From: Lysobacter terrestris
GTDB lineage: Bacteria > Pseudomonadota > Gammaproteobacteria > Xanthomonadales > Xanthomonadaceae
Assembly (NCBI RefSeq): GCF_014489475.1
Contig: NZ_CP060820.1
Coordinates: 1,178,001 to 1,242,000, forward strand
Direction: 5' to 3'
DNA: 64,000 nucleotides
Of the stretch, positions 27,528 to 36,538 are shown piece by piece (positions within the stretch are counted from its first letter, which is position 1; every line of letters begins with the position of its first letter). Made by a program: the position numbers and the translations under genes. The notes beneath the pieces were generated by a model. The model ran no database searches, had not been told where the DNA came from, and was given only the letters and a program-made list of their open reading frames with translations.

Positions 27528-27571
27528 GCCGTCCGCAATCCTCCGACGCCGGCCGCCGCGAACGCTAGCGC

Positions 27572-28591
27572 TCAGCCGGCGCGGGCGAACGCGTGGAAGG
27601 CCTGCACCACGTGGGCGATGTCGGCGTCGCCGATGTCCAGGTGCGTGACCAGCCGCACCCGCGGCGCATAACCGATCGACAACCGGATCGACGCCGCGTC
27701 CATGTGCTGGCGCAGCGCGGCCAGGCGTTCCGCCGGTACGTCGATGAACAGCATGTTGGTGTGCTGCCCGGCCACGGCGATGCCGGGCACGTCGCCCAGC
27801 GCCGCGGCGAGTTGCGCGGCGCGACGGTGGTCGTCGGCCAGGCGCGCGACGTGGTGGTCGAGCGCATGCAGTCCCGCCGCCGCCAGCAGGCCGGCCTGGC
27901 GCATGCCACCGCCGGCGACCTTGCGCCAGCGCCGCGCCTCGCCCACCAGCGCGCGCGTGCCCAGCAGCACCGAGCCCACCGGCGCGCCCAGCCCCTTCGA
28001 CAGGCACACCGACACGCTGTCGAAGTGGCGCGCGATCGCGCGCGGCGCCACGCCATCGGCGACCGCGGCGTTGTAGAGCCGCGCGCCGTCCAGGTGCAGG
28101 GCGAGACCGTGGCGATCGCACAGCGCGCGCGCCTCGCGCAGGTAATCGTGCGGCAAGGGCCGGCCGTGCCAGGTGTTCTCCAGGCACAGCAGGCGCGTGC
28201 GGGCGAAGTGCGGATCGTGCGGCTTGATCGCCTGCGCGACGACCTCCAGCGGCAGCGTGCCGTCCGCCGCGTGCACGATCGGCTGCGGCTGGATCGAACC
28301 GAACACCGCCGCGCCGCCGCCTTCGTACTTGTAGGTGTGCGCGTCCATCCCGACCACGTACTCGTCGCCGCGCTGGCAATGCGCCAGCAGCGCGAGCAGG
28401 TTCGCCTGCGTGCCGCTGGGCGCGAACAGGCCGGCTTCGAACCCCAGCTCGTCGGCGAGGCGTTGCTGCAGCGCATTGACGGTCGGGTCCTCGCCGTACA
28501 CGTCGTCGCCGACCTCCGCGCGCAGCATGGCCTCGCGCATCGCGGCGGTCGGGCGGGTGACGGTGTCGCTGCGCAGGTCGATCCAGTCCAT
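27572..28591 (-). CDS. ltaE: Low-specificity L-threonine aldolase
   Basis: PLP-dependent enzyme cleaving L-threonine or L-allo-threonine to glycine and acetaldehyde in the cytoplasm, 339 residues. Typical features are the start '[22 protein letters not shown]', the motif '[15 protein letters not shown]', '[14 protein letters not shown]' with the cofactor-binding Asp near 168, and the PLP lysine Lys199 in [12 protein letters not shown]. Full length. It stands alone; the gene upstream at 28718 is divergent. Confidence 0.95.
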   Translation of the reverse strand: MDWIDLRSDTVTRPTAAMREAMLRAEVGDDVYGEDPTVNALQQRLADELGFEAGLFAPSGTQANLLALLAHCQRGDEYVVGMDAHTYKYEGGGAAVFGSIQPQPIVHAADGTLPLEVVAQAIKPHDPHFARTRLLCLENTWHGRPLPHDYLREARALCDRHGLALHLDGARLYNAAVADGVAPRAIARHFDSVSVCLSKGLGAPVGSVLLGTRALVGEARRWRKVAGGGMRQAGLLAAAGLHALDHHVARLADDHRRAAQLAAALGDVPGIAVAGQHTNMLFIDVPAERLAALRQHMDAASIRLSIGYAPRVRLVTHLDIGDADIAHVVQAFHAFARAG

Positions 28592-28717
28592 CGGTGCGGG
28601 GTTGTGAAGGAAGACCGCGGCAGCATAGCCGCTGCCCCCGCGGCGTATCGCGTGAAGGTCGGTCGCGGCAACGCCGCGCGGAAAGGCCTATGCTGTCGCC
28701 GCCCGGAGGTTCCGACC

Positions 28718-29257
28718 ATGAGCACCCAACGCGATTACGACCCGGACGACAACTTCGCCCGCGCGTTCGACCCGGAAGCCGACATCGACGAGGACGCCGC
28801 CGTCGAGGCATTGGCGTGGCAGTTGCTGCTGCTGATCAATCCCGACGACGAGGATGCGGCGATGCAGCAGTTCGCCGCGGCCCGCGATGCGCTCGACGAA
28901 GGCACCGACGCGGCCGACGCGCTGCGCGACGTGATCGATTGGAAATCCGGCTTCTTCGTCGAGAACGAGGACCCCGGCGGCCTGATCGAAGTGCTCGACG
29001 AACTCGCCGCGCGCTTCAACCTGCGCATCGACTGGGGCGTTGAGGATCCTTCGGACGAGGACTTCCTCTCCGATGCGGAAGTGCCGTCGCTGATCGGCAC
29101 CGCCTTCGACCGCCTGCGCGAGCACCACTACACGCTGTGGACCTACGAAGCCGGCGGCGAACACCACGCCGGCTTCATCACCCGCCAGCGCGACGACGAG
29201 GCGTTGCCGATCGTCGCCGGTGCGCTCGGGCTGCATGTGCGGCCTGGCGCGGGCTGA
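28718..29257 (+). CDS. Acidic hypothetical protein (DUF6630-like)
   Basis: A 179-residue, very acidic cytoplasmic protein. The N-terminal segment (DYDPDDNFARAFDPEADIDEDAAVE) is Asp/Glu-rich, and conserved-looking segments such as 'RDVIDWKSGFFVENEDPGGLIEVLDELAARF' follow. I associate this pattern with DUF6630 in Xanthomonadaceae, but without a search this is tentative. A strong GGAGGT precedes the ATG. No signal peptide or membrane segment. It is followed by an extragenic palindrome cluster. Confidence 0.75.
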   Translation: MSTQRDYDPDDNFARAFDPEADIDEDAAVEALAWQLLLLINPDDEDAAMQQFAAARDALDEGTDAADALRDVIDWKSGFFVENEDPGGLIEVLDELAARFNLRIDWGVEDPSDEDFLSDAEVPSLIGTAFDRLREHHYTLWTYEAGGEHHAGFITRQRDDEALPIVAGALGLHVRPGAG

Positions 29258-29284
29258 AGAACTTCATCGCACTTTCGGCTCGTG

Positions 29285-29470
29285 CGTTTCTCTTCTCCCC
29301 GCGTGCGGGGAGAAGATGCCCGCAGGGCAGATGAGGGGCGGCGAGCGCAGCGAGCTGCTTCTCCAGCAGTCAGCAAGAGCAACGGCAACAGCTGCTCGCT
29401 GCGCTCGCCCCCTCACCCGCCTTCGGCACCCTCTCCCCGTCGCAAGCGACAGGGAGAGGGACGGGCACGA
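29285..29470. repeat. Pair of inverted extragenic palindromes
   Basis: The gap holds CTTCTCCCCGC-GT-GCGGGGAGAAG (29291-29315), then the companions CCCGCAGGGCAGATGAGGGGC and GCTCGCTGCGCTCGCC. A second unit (CCCTCTCCCCGTCG...CAGGGAGAGGG, to about 29460) lies in opposite orientation. This paired arrangement resembles the imperfect dimers (BIMEs) formed by REP sequences. Confidence 0.75.
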
Positions 29471-29482
29471 CGCGGGAAAGGG

Positions 29483-29514
29483 CGATCAATCGGCCAATCG
29501 ATCAATCGATCAAT
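29483..29514. repeat. Four-copy 8-bp tandem repeat
   Basis: CGATCAAT, CGGCCAAT, CGATCAAT, CGATCAAT lie head to tail, ending 10 bp before the M20 peptidase stop codon (29525). Copy number at such a short repeat could vary between strains. Confidence 0.8.
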
Positions 29515-29524
29515 CGCGAGAGCA

Positions 29525-30919
29525 TCACCCCGCCAGCGACTTCAGCATCCGCACCCAATGGTCGACGTCGTCGTCCAGGGCCTTGACCGGCAGGCGTTCG
29601 TCGCGGCCGTGCGCGCGCACGTCGTCGGGCACGATGCCCCACGAACCGTCGACGCCGTAGATCGGGATGCCGTTCTCGCGGAACGGGCGTGCATCGCTCG
29701 CACCCGTGCTCATCTCCGGGATCACCGGCGCGCCGGGGAAGCGCGTGTGCACGCTCTTCGCATATGCCTGCAGCACGTCGTCGCGCAGCGGTGAATCCAG
29801 CGAGGTCTTGTAGGCGTCCAGGCGGGCGACTTCGACCTTGCCGCCGGCGATCCGCTGCAGCTCGTCGCGGATCGCGTCGGGCGACACGCCGGGCAGGATC
29901 CGGCAATTGACCGTCGCCTTCGCCGTCTGCGGCAAGGCGTTGGGCGCGTGGCCGCCGGCGAGCATGGTCGCCACGCAGCGCGTGCGGGTGAGTCCGACTT
30001 CGCCCGCGTCGGCTTCGATCGCATCGGCCGCGGCGCCGTCGGCGGGGTTCTTCAGCCAGGCGCGCATCGCATCGCCCAGCGCGCCCTGCTCGCCCTTCTG
30101 CCGTTCGCTGAAGTAGGCGCGCGTGGTGGCGTTGAGCGCGGGCTCGAAGCGGTAGGCGCCGAGGCGGTTCAATGCGGCGGACAGTTCGTAGATCGCATTG
30201 TCCGGCCGCGGCTTGGAGCTGTGCCCGCCGGCGTTGTGGGTGGTGAAGGTGTAGTCGGCGTATGTCTTTTCCGCGGTCTGGAAGGTGAAGCCGATGGGAC
30301 GCTTGTCCGCGCTGAACCCGCCGCCGCCGCCGTCGGCGTTGAGCCCGTACTCGGCGTCCAGCAGCGGGCGCCATTCGGTGGCACCCAGCACCGCGCCGCG
30401 GCCGGTGGTTTCCTCGTCGCCGGTGAACAGCACGACGATGTCGCGCCTGGGCTTGAAGCCCTGCGCCTTGAGCTGCAGCAGCGCCGTGGTCACCGCGACC
30501 ACGCCCATCTTGTCGTCGCTGGTGCCGCGGCCGTAGAAGTAACCGTCCTTCTCGACCATCGTGAACGGATCCATCGACCAGTCCTCGGCGTGCGCCTCGA
30601 CCACGTCCATGTGCGCGAGCAGCAGGATCGGCTTGGCGCTCGTCGCGCCCGCGGCGGGCCAGCGCACGATCAGCGCGGCGGTCTTGTTCTCGGGCGTGGC
30701 GTCGTAGGGCATGACGCGGACATCGCCGTCGGCCCAGCCCGCCGCCTTGTACTGCGCGGCGAGGTGCTGCGCGAGTTCGGGCACCTTGCCGCGGCCGGCG
30801 ACCGTCGGGATCGCGACGGCCTCCTTGAGCAGGCCGCGTGCCTTCGCGTGCCAGGGGTTGTCGGCGGCGGTGGCGTTGGCAGCGGCGAACAGGGCGGCGG
30901 CAAGTATCGCGATACGCAT
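29525..30919 (-). CDS. Secreted M20-family metallopeptidase
   Basis: A 464-residue exported di-zinc peptidase of the M20/M25/M40 family. The signal peptide is residues 1-19 (ATA before ADN). Metal and catalytic residues are visible: His103 and Asp105 (LLAHMDVVE), Asp135 (GRGTSDDKMG), and the Glu169/Glu170 pair (TGDEETTG). The dimerisation lid lies at about 215-330. Such enzymes are carboxypeptidases or dipeptidases. It is the third exported peptidase in 7 kb, supporting a peptide-scavenging or predatory habit. Confidence 0.93.
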   Translation of the reverse strand: MRIAILAAALFAAANATAADNPWHAKARGLLKEAVAIPTVAGRGKVPELAQHLAAQYKAAGWADGDVRVMPYDATPENKTAALIVRWPAAGATSAKPILLLAHMDVVEAHAEDWSMDPFTMVEKDGYFYGRGTSDDKMGVVAVTTALLQLKAQGFKPRRDIVVLFTGDEETTGRGAVLGATEWRPLLDAEYGLNADGGGGGFSADKRPIGFTFQTAEKTYADYTFTTHNAGGHSSKPRPDNAIYELSAALNRLGAYRFEPALNATTRAYFSERQKGEQGALGDAMRAWLKNPADGAAADAIEADAGEVGLTRTRCVATMLAGGHAPNALPQTAKATVNCRILPGVSPDAIRDELQRIAGGKVEVARLDAYKTSLDSPLRDDVLQAYAKSVHTRFPGAPVIPEMSTGASDARPFRENGIPIYGVDGSWGIVPDDVRAHGRDERLPVKALDDDVDHWVRMLKSLAG

Positions 30920-30985
30920 GGAAGGTCCTAGACAGGCGCGCGGCGGCGCAGGGTGACGCGGAAGGGATCGCTACGACGGGGTTCG

Positions 30986-31456
30986 TTACCGGCCGACGGA
31001 TGCGCGGCGATAGCCGCGCCCCGACAGCGACAGCAGCAGGCCGATGCCGCTGGCCACGCCGATGATGAGGTGCATCGTGCTGGCACCGGAGGTGCCGGCG
31101 AGCGCCAGCGGCTTCATCGCCGCAACGCTGTACTGCAGTGCGAAGTGCGCGACGGCGACGAGGTACATCAGCGGCACCAGCGCGCGGTAGCGCAGCAGCA
31201 CCAGCAGGAACAGCGCGCCCAGCAGCACCTGCTCCAGGCCCATGCGCGCCATCAGCGCGATGATGTTCTGCGCTGCGCCGGCCGGGTAGGTGTCCAGCGG
31301 CATCGTCGACACCGACTGCGCGCCACCGTCGGCGCGCAGGATGTGCACGAGGCCGAGCGCGAGCTTCATCAGCGTCAGCGGTGCGAACAGCCACAGCGCC
31401 AGCACGTGGCCGCGGAAGCGGTTGTCCACGTGGGCGGGAAGGATCCGCTTCAGCAT
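30986..31456 (-). CDS. Hypothetical four-helix membrane protein
   Basis: A 156-residue inner-membrane protein with about four transmembrane helices: one near residues 17-37, then about 65-90, 95-115 and 130-148. The N-terminus MLKRILPAHVDNRFRGH is cytoplasmic by the positive-inside rule. GGAGCC precedes the ATG at 31456, and the longer frame is not hydrophobic. It lies 66 bp upstream of the M20 peptidase on the same strand and might share its transcript. Family not recognised. Confidence 0.7.
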   Translation of the reverse strand: MLKRILPAHVDNRFRGHVLALWLFAPLTLMKLALGLVHILRADGGAQSVSTMPLDTYPAGAAQNIIALMARMGLEQVLLGALFLLVLLRYRALVPLMYLVAVAHFALQYSVAAMKPLALAGTSGASTMHLIIGVASGIGLLLSLSGRGYRRASVGR

Positions 31457-31620
31457 CGATGGCTCCGGGAGCCCTGGGCAATGGCCGAGTATTCCGGCTG
31501 CGGGCGGTGGCGACGTGTGCCGGTAGTCCCGTGCGCGACACGGCCCGCAGGCGCTATCGTGCCGGCGGTCACATCCCGGCCATCCGCGCCGGCCACCCAC
31601 GACATGCGACAGGATCCCCC

Positions 31621-32031
31621 ATGCAATTCCTGATGCTGGTTTATTCCGACGCCACCCTGCTGGACGCGCTGCCCGGCGAACAGTACGACAAGCTGATGCG
31701 CGGCTGCCTGGAACACGCCGACGAACTGCACGCCGCCGGCAAGCTGAAAGGATCGCGCCAGCTCGAGCCGGCCGCCACCGCGCGCACCATCCGCACGCGC
31801 AACGGCAGCACCAGCGTGGTCGACGGCCCCTTCGCCGAAACCAAGGAAATGCTCGCCGGCTTCAACATCATCGAGGCGGACAGCTTCGAGGAAGCCGTGC
31901 GCATCGCCATGGAATTCCCGTGGTCGCGCACCGGCAGCATCGAGGTGCGGCCGATCCGCGACATGGACGCGGTGCGCGGCCGCGTCGGCGCGGCAAAGCC
32001 GCGGCATGCGGTGGGCAGCGAAGCGCTCTAG
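31621..32031 (+). CDS. YCII-related (YciI/DGPF) protein
   Basis: A 136-residue dimeric ferredoxin-like-fold protein of the YCII/DGPF group. The hallmark 'DGPFAETKEMLAGFNIIEADSFEEAVRIA' contains DGPFAE (residues 68-73), and the N-terminus MQFLMLVYSD is the first strand. In many bacteria these genes sit beside ECF sigma factors; none is seen here. Function unknown. Divergent from the membrane-protein gene. Confidence 0.92.
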   Translation: MQFLMLVYSDATLLDALPGEQYDKLMRGCLEHADELHAAGKLKGSRQLEPAATARTIRTRNGSTSVVDGPFAETKEMLAGFNIIEADSFEEAVRIAMEFPWSRTGSIEVRPIRDMDAVRGRVGAAKPRHAVGSEAL

Positions 32032-32109
32032 CGCGCTACGGCGCGGCCGCAGCACAGCGCCGCGCCACCGGGTTGCACTCGCCCGCCGCCGTTGCCGGTG
32101 ACGTATCGC

Positions 32110-33333
32110 TCAGTCGCAACCGATCAGGGCGCCGATGTCGTGCGCCTGCGCCAGCAGGTAGTCGGCCTGCACGGTGGTGAGTTGCACACCGCGCTGCGCC
32201 TGCACCAGCGTGCCGAAGCCGTGCAGCGCCTTGCACGCCCGCGCCGGCGTGTCGGCGGCCAGCGCCGCGAGCGCGGCGTTCAACTTCACCCGCAACGCGC
32301 GGGCGATGCCGGCATCGATGGCGTCGAGATCGCCACGCAGGTCGTGGATCGCCTGCTCCGGCGACACCGCGTCGCGCAGCACCAGGTTGTGGTAACCGCC
32401 CGCGGCAATCCGCGTGACCCGGCCCAGCCCGGGCGGGATGCGGCCCTGCCCTTCGCTGTCGAATCCCCATGCGACCAGCGTGCCGTCGGCGCGCAGCGCG
32501 AGGCAGTGCTGGTCGCCGCCGGCGATCGCGACCACGTCGCCGAGCCCGGCGGGCACCGGGCGCGGGTTGTCGAAATCGCCCCACACCACCACCGTGCCGT
32601 CGGCCTTCAACGCCATGCTGAGCGCGTACGCGGCGGCAATCGCGACGACGTTGTCGAGGTCGGGCGGGATGTCGAGCTGGCCATCGATGTTGCTGCCCCA
32701 GGCCACCACCGTGCCATCGGACTTCAACGCCATGCTGTGGGAGCGGCCGGCGGCGATCGCCACCACGCCGTCCAGGCCGGGCGGCACCGTCGCCGCGCCC
32801 TCGAAATCACTGCCCCAGGCCACCACCGTGCCGTCCGACTTCAGTGCGAGGTTGTGCTGGAAGCCAGCGGCGATCGCGGTCACGCCGCTGAGGCCGGGCG
32901 GTACGTCGGTCTGGCCATTGGCGTTGCCGCCCCACGCCACCACCGTGCCATCCGCCTTGAGCGCGAGGCTGTGCCAGAGACCGCCGGCCACCGCGGTGAC
33001 GCCGCTCAATCCCGGGGGCACATCGATCTGGCCGAAACTGTTGGCCCCGAACGCGGCGACCGTGCCGTCGGCGCGCACCACCAGGCTGAACAGGTGGCCC
33101 GCACCGATCGCGGTCGCGCCATTCGTGTCGGCGGGCACGGCGGTCTGGCCGTCCAGCGCCAATCCCCACGCCGCGACCGACCCCTGCGCGGATGCGCTCG
33201 CCGGCAGCAGCCAGCACAGCGCCAGCAGCGCGAAGGCATGGAAGCCGCCGCGGCAGATGCTCCGGGAACGGAGCGACTGCGCGATGGAGGATGCCCCGGA
33301 CGACGGTGACTCTTCCCGGCTGCGCGCGTGCAT
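32110..33333 (-). CDS. Secreted RCC1-repeat protein with FIMAH-like C-terminal domain
   Basis: A 407-residue exported protein. After a long N-terminal region ending in a signal peptide (about residues 30-50, SASA before QGS) come roughly seven RCC1-type repeats with the pattern 'VVAIAAGxxHSMALKSDGTVVAWGSNxxGQ', forming a beta-propeller. The last 80 residues (AIHDLRGDLDAI ... LTTVQADYLLAQAHDIGALI) resemble the helical FIMAH-type domain of secreted bacterial proteins; this is inference. An excellent AAGGAGGTTCGCG fixes the start at 33333. A paralogue lies at 49259. Confidence 0.85.
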   Translation of the reverse strand: MHARSREESPSSGASSIAQSLRSRSICRGGFHAFALLALCWLLPASASAQGSVAAWGLALDGQTAVPADTNGATAIGAGHLFSLVVRADGTVAAFGANSFGQIDVPPGLSGVTAVAGGLWHSLALKADGTVVAWGGNANGQTDVPPGLSGVTAIAAGFQHNLALKSDGTVVAWGSDFEGAATVPPGLDGVVAIAAGRSHSMALKSDGTVVAWGSNIDGQLDIPPDLDNVVAIAAAYALSMALKADGTVVVWGDFDNPRPVPAGLGDVVAIAGGDQHCLALRADGTLVAWGFDSEGQGRIPPGLGRVTRIAAGGYHNLVLRDAVSPEQAIHDLRGDLDAIDAGIARALRVKLNAALAALAADTPARACKALHGFGTLVQAQRGVQLTTVQADYLLAQAHDIGALIGCD

Positions 33334-33651
33334 CGCGAACCTCCTTGGCGCAGCTCCCCACGGCTGCAGACGTAGACCGACTCCAAACCACACGTGCCAG
33401 CAGACGTGCCAACAACGCATTCCAGTAATCAGCTTCACGCGGTATCGGCATGCCGCCGGTCATCCGCGGCGCGCTCGTTGCATGACTGCGGCAATCGCGC
33501 GGTCGCGGAGCATCGACATCGGATCACCGCCGCAACGATTTCACGCCGTCGCCGCAACCGTGAACCGTTGCGACGGGTTCAGCGCCGGCTGGCGCGGCCT
33601 TCATCCGCGCGCCCCTAAGGTGCCGGCTTGCACCAGGCACGGAGAAGCGAG
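33334..33651. other. Intergenic promoter region, no gene seen
   Basis: This 318-bp gap separates the RCC1 gene (minus) from the RcnB-like gene (plus). It must carry both promoters. I see no repeat element, terminator or ORF with a convincing start. Confidence 0.5.
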
Positions 33652-33987
33652 ATGAAGAGACAGGCACTGATCACCGCCGCGCTGCTGCTGGCGTTCACCG
33701 CACCCGCGTTCGCCGACAAGGGCCGCAAGCACGAGCATCCGCCGGGCCACACGCAGGCCGATGGCCGCCACGACAACGGCCGCCACCTGGGCTGGCAGAA
33801 GCAGGCGTGGAAGCGCGGCGACCGCATCGTGCTGGTCGAGGTCGAACCGCGTTACTACATCGACGACTACCGCATGTACCGGCTCGACGCGCCACCGCGC
33901 GGCTACCGCTGGATCCGGCCGATGGACGACCGCTACCTCCTGGTCGAAGTGGCCACCGGCCTGATCGTGCAGGCACTGGGTTACTGA
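33652..33987 (+). CDS. RcnB-like secreted protein, dispersed third copy
   Basis: A 111-residue exported protein (signal peptide 1-21, AFA before DKG), with a His-rich spacer (about 22-48) and an RcnB-like domain: 'WKRGDRIVLVEVEPRYYIDDYRMYRL' and 'GYRWIRPMDDRYLLVEVATGLI'. It is clearly related to the tandem pair at 20983/21357 but more diverged, and its C-terminus is different (VQALGY rather than ADILLHH). GGAGAAGCGAG precedes the ATG. A terminator follows. Confidence 0.88.
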   Translation: MKRQALITAALLLAFTAPAFADKGRKHEHPPGHTQADGRHDNGRHLGWQKQAWKRGDRIVLVEVEPRYYIDDYRMYRLDAPPRGYRWIRPMDDRYLLVEVATGLIVQALGY

Positions 33988-34003
33988 TCCGGCGACCGCA
34001 ACA

Positions 34004-34030
34004 GGAAGGCCCCGCATGGCGGGGCCTTCC
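34004..34030. terminator. Bidirectional terminator
   Basis: The stem GGAAGGCCCCGC / GCGGGGCCTTCC with a 3-nt loop lies between the convergent RcnB-like gene and the secreted protein gene. Confidence 0.85.
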
Positions 34031-34068
34031 GCATGTGCACGCGTGCTCGCGCGCGCAATCGCAGCCGC

Positions 34069-34563
34069 TCAATCGCAGCTGATGCTCGGGTTCCAGTCCG
34101 CGAACAGGCCGTTGCGGTTGCCCTGCCACAGCCACACGTGCAGCACCCAGGCATCGACCGCGGGGTTGTAGTGGAAGGTCTGCCCGAACAGCTCCGGCAC
34201 CGGATTGCTGCCCAGCGCATTGGCGAACACCAGGTACTCGACCGCCACCAGGCGTTTGCCGCCGGTGTTGGTCGGCGCGTACACCAGCAGTTCCGGCGTG
34301 GTCGCGTCGACTTCGGCATCGAAGAAGATGTTCCAGTTCACCTGGTGGTAGCCCATCCCGCCTTCCGGCGACGACAGGCAGGGCGTGAGCTGCTCGGTCC
34401 AGCCGGCGGCGATCGCGTTGTCGAGCGAATGGAACGCGGCGGTCGCCAGGCGCAGCTGCTGCAGTTGCGCGTTCAGCGCCGAATCCTGGCCCGCCATCGC
34501 AACTGGCGCAGCGCTCGTCGCCACGGCCAGGCCGATGGCGGTCAACAGGGTCTTGGAATTCAT
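34069..34563 (-). CDS. Secreted protein of unknown function (164 aa)
   Basis: Exported protein with a signal peptide at residues 1-24 (AMA before GQD). The mature chain starts with a helix (LNAQLQQLRLATAAFHSLDNAIAAGW) and contains 'GGMGYHQVNWNIFFD' and 'PELLVYAP...RLVAVEYLVFAN', a recurring pattern I have seen in uncharacterised Gram-negative secreted proteins. Three cysteines are present. The start at 34563 follows CGGAG-type sequence. No function is known to me. Confidence 0.75.
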   Translation of the reverse strand: MNSKTLLTAIGLAVATSAAPVAMAGQDSALNAQLQQLRLATAAFHSLDNAIAAGWTEQLTPCLSSPEGGMGYHQVNWNIFFDAEVDATTPELLVYAPTNTGGKRLVAVEYLVFANALGSNPVPELFGQTFHYNPAVDAWVLHVWLWQGNRNGLFADWNPSISCD

Positions 34564-34764
34564 GCGGTTCTCCGTCGCGGGGGGAAGGCGCGGACGCCAC
34601 GCATCCTGCATGTGCCGCAACGCGATCAACGCCGGTAGCGCGGCCAGCGGGACAGATTGCGACGGGTGTCACCCGCAATCCGCACAGACCCTCCCCATCC
34701 GGGTAATCGACAACGCCAACGGCGAGTTGCCGCAATGCAGGCCTGCCCCGTGCGACACGCCGCC

Positions 34765-35034
34765 ATGAACCTCATCTATTCGCACAGCTATGCCAGCGCC
34801 CGCGCCTTCGCCATGCACCACGAGCTCATGCCCGGCGACTGGAAATGGCTGCAGGATGCCGACGTGCTGCGGCAGAACCCGCGCGCCGACGTGTTCAAGG
34901 TCGAGCGCTGGGAAGCCAACCCGCAGCGCGACAAGATCGACGAGGCGCTCACGCGCGCGCAGAAGGCGCACCGGTTGGGATCGCTGACCGAGGTCGATGC
35001 GTTCCGCGGCACGCTGGGCGTGTCCGGCACCTGA
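34765..35034 (+). CDS. Small hypothetical protein (89 aa)
   Basis: An 89-residue cytoplasmic protein beginning MNLIYSHSYASARAFAMHHEL, with 'MPGDWKWLQDADVLRQNPRADVFKVERWEANPQRDKIDEAL' in the middle. Part of this resembles a small nucleotide- or DNA-handling accessory protein, but I cannot name a family. The frame is open further upstream to 34657; the ATG at 34765 gives the more natural N-terminus. Convergent with the Cys-containing secreted protein at 35100. Confidence 0.6.
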   Translation: MNLIYSHSYASARAFAMHHELMPGDWKWLQDADVLRQNPRADVFKVERWEANPQRDKIDEALTRAQKAHRLGSLTEVDAFRGTLGVSGT

Positions 35035-35099
35035 GCCGCGTCACCGCGCGATCCGGGAATCGTCGCCCGGTCCGTACCGCAAGTCGGCCGCGATCGCGC

Positions 35100-35405
35100 T
35101 CAGCAGGCGCCGGCGTCGACCCAGCCGTTGGCGACGCGACGCATGCGCTGCCCGCCGATGCAGCGCTCGTTCTTGGTGCCGGCGCGTTGCGCCTCTTCGC
35201 GCGCGCGCTGTTCGGCGCGCAGGCGCTGCTGCACCTTGAGCGCGGCCTGGCGCATTTCGCGCTGGGCTGCTTCCGTGGGTTCGCTGCGCGGGGCGGCGGC
35301 AGGCGCCTTGGCCGGCGCGGGCGGCGATGCGGCATGGGCGCAGCCGATGCCGGCCATGCAGGCCGCGATCATCACCATGCGCACGCTATGACCCAATTGC
35401 CCCAT
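35100..35405 (-). CDS. Small secreted protein with a conserved Cys C-terminus
   Basis: A 101-residue exported protein. The signal peptide (1-26, AHA before ASP) is followed by a Pro/Ala-rich spacer, an Arg/Glu/Gln-rich helix (about 45-75), and a compact C-terminus 'CIGGQRMRRVANGWVDAGAC' with two cysteines likely forming a disulfide. This tail recurs in small Xanthomonadaceae proteins. GGGGGAATCGCG precedes the ATG. Function unknown. Confidence 0.7.
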   Translation of the reverse strand: MGQLGHSVRMVMIAACMAGIGCAHAASPPAPAKAPAAAPRSEPTEAAQREMRQAALKVQQRLRAEQRAREEAQRAGTKNERCIGGQRMRRVANGWVDAGAC

Positions 35406-35546
35406 CGCGATTCCCCCGACGCCGACCGGCGCCTTCCGGCATCCGAACGATACCCGCCTCGCGGCGAGGATACCGGGACACACGCCGCAGCCGCGTCCGC
35501 GCGCCACTGCGTAGACTGCGCCCTCCTCCCAACGCCTGCCCCGCCG

Positions 35547-35933
35547 ATGATCCGACGCACCCCTCGCCCGCCCGCCGCCACACCCGCCCGCGGCCTGCTG
35601 CTCGCCCTCGTCGCCGCGGCACTGGCCGCCTGCGCCACCGCACCCGCCGGTGCACTCGTGGACGGCCGCGAAGCGTTGCTCGAAGGCACCGTGACCGCCG
35701 TCGACACCACGCCGTGGACCTACGACGGCAACGCCGTGGTGACGGTAACGACGGCCAACGGCACCGTGCGCGTGCAGCTGCCGGCGCGCTGGAACCTGTG
35801 CAAGGCGCCGCCGCCGGACGACGTGCAGGCGCTGCAGCCCGGCGACCGCGTGCACGCCGCGGGCACCGCGATCGGCGCCGACAGCGTGGTGGTGTGCGCG
35901 CAACCGCAGCACCACCTGCGCAGGCTGCCCTGA
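35547..35933 (+). CDS. Small lipoprotein, OB-fold-like
   Basis: A 128-residue protein with a lipobox (ALAACAT, Cys about 29). The mature part is a string of beta strands ('LLEGTVTAVDTTPWTYDGNAVVTVTTANGTVRVQLPA' is one span; 'LQPGDRVHAAGTAIGADSVVVC' another), resembling an OB-type barrel as in other small periplasmic lipoproteins. Two cysteines (about 86 and 118) may pair. No known function. Followed by a terminator. Confidence 0.75.
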   Translation: MIRRTPRPPAATPARGLLLALVAAALAACATAPAGALVDGREALLEGTVTAVDTTPWTYDGNAVVTVTTANGTVRVQLPARWNLCKAPPPDDVQALQPGDRVHAAGTAIGADSVVVCAQPQHHLRRLP

Positions 35934-35960
35934 CCCACCTGCACGCCAGGCACTGACGCA

Positions 35961-35987
35961 ACAAGGCCCCGCGCTGCGGGGCCTTGT
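35961..35987. terminator. Bidirectional terminator
   Basis: The perfect stem ACAAGGCCCCGC / GCGGGGCCTTGT with loop GCT lies between the convergent lipoprotein and msrA genes. Confidence 0.85.
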
Positions 35988-36007
35988 CGTTTCATGCGGA
36001 CCCGCGC

Positions 36008-36538
36008 TTACGCGCTGGTCGCCCGCCGCGGCAGCTTCCAGCCGGGACGGGCGAAGTGGCAGGTGTAGCCCTCGGGATAACGCAGCAGGTAGTCCTGGTG
36101 CTCGGGCTCGGCTTCCCAGAAGTCGCCGGCGGGCGCCACTTCGGTCACTACCTTGCCCGGCCACAGCCCGGAGGCATCGACGTCGGCGATCGTGTCGAGC
36201 GCGACGCGCTGCTGCTCCGGCGTGGTGAAGAAGATCGCCGAACGGTACGAGGTGCCCAGGTCGTTGCCTTGGCGGTCGCGCGTGGTCGGGTCGTGGATCT
36301 GGAAGAAGAACTCCAGCAGTTCGCGGTAGCCGATGCGCGCCGGATCGAACAGGATCTCGATCGCCTCGGCATGGCTGCCGTGGTTGCGGTAGGTCGCGTT
36401 GCGCACGTCGCCGCCGCTGTAGCCCACGCGCGTGGCGGCCACGCCGTCCATGCGCCGGATCAGGTCCTGCATGCCCCAGAAGCAGCCGCCGGCAAGGATT
36501 GCCCGCTCCAACCCGTCGCGCTCGAGTCCGGTGCTCAT
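36008..36538 (-). CDS. msrA: Peptide-methionine (S)-S-oxide reductase
   Basis: MsrA, 176 residues, repairs methionine-S-sulfoxide in proteins in the cytoplasm. The catalytic Cys19 lies in the GCFWG motif (18-22). 'GYSGG' and '[15 protein letters not shown]' are also typical. It overlaps msrB by 4 bp (ATGA), giving both stereospecific repair enzymes from one transcript. There is no signal peptide. Confidence 0.96.
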   Translation of the reverse strand: MSTGLERDGLERAILAGGCFWGMQDLIRRMDGVAATRVGYSGGDVRNATYRNHGSHAEAIEILFDPARIGYRELLEFFFQIHDPTTRDRQGNDLGTSYRSAIFFTTPEQQRVALDTIADVDASGLWPGKVVTEVAPAGDFWEAEPEHQDYLLRYPEGYTCHFARPGWKLPRRATSA

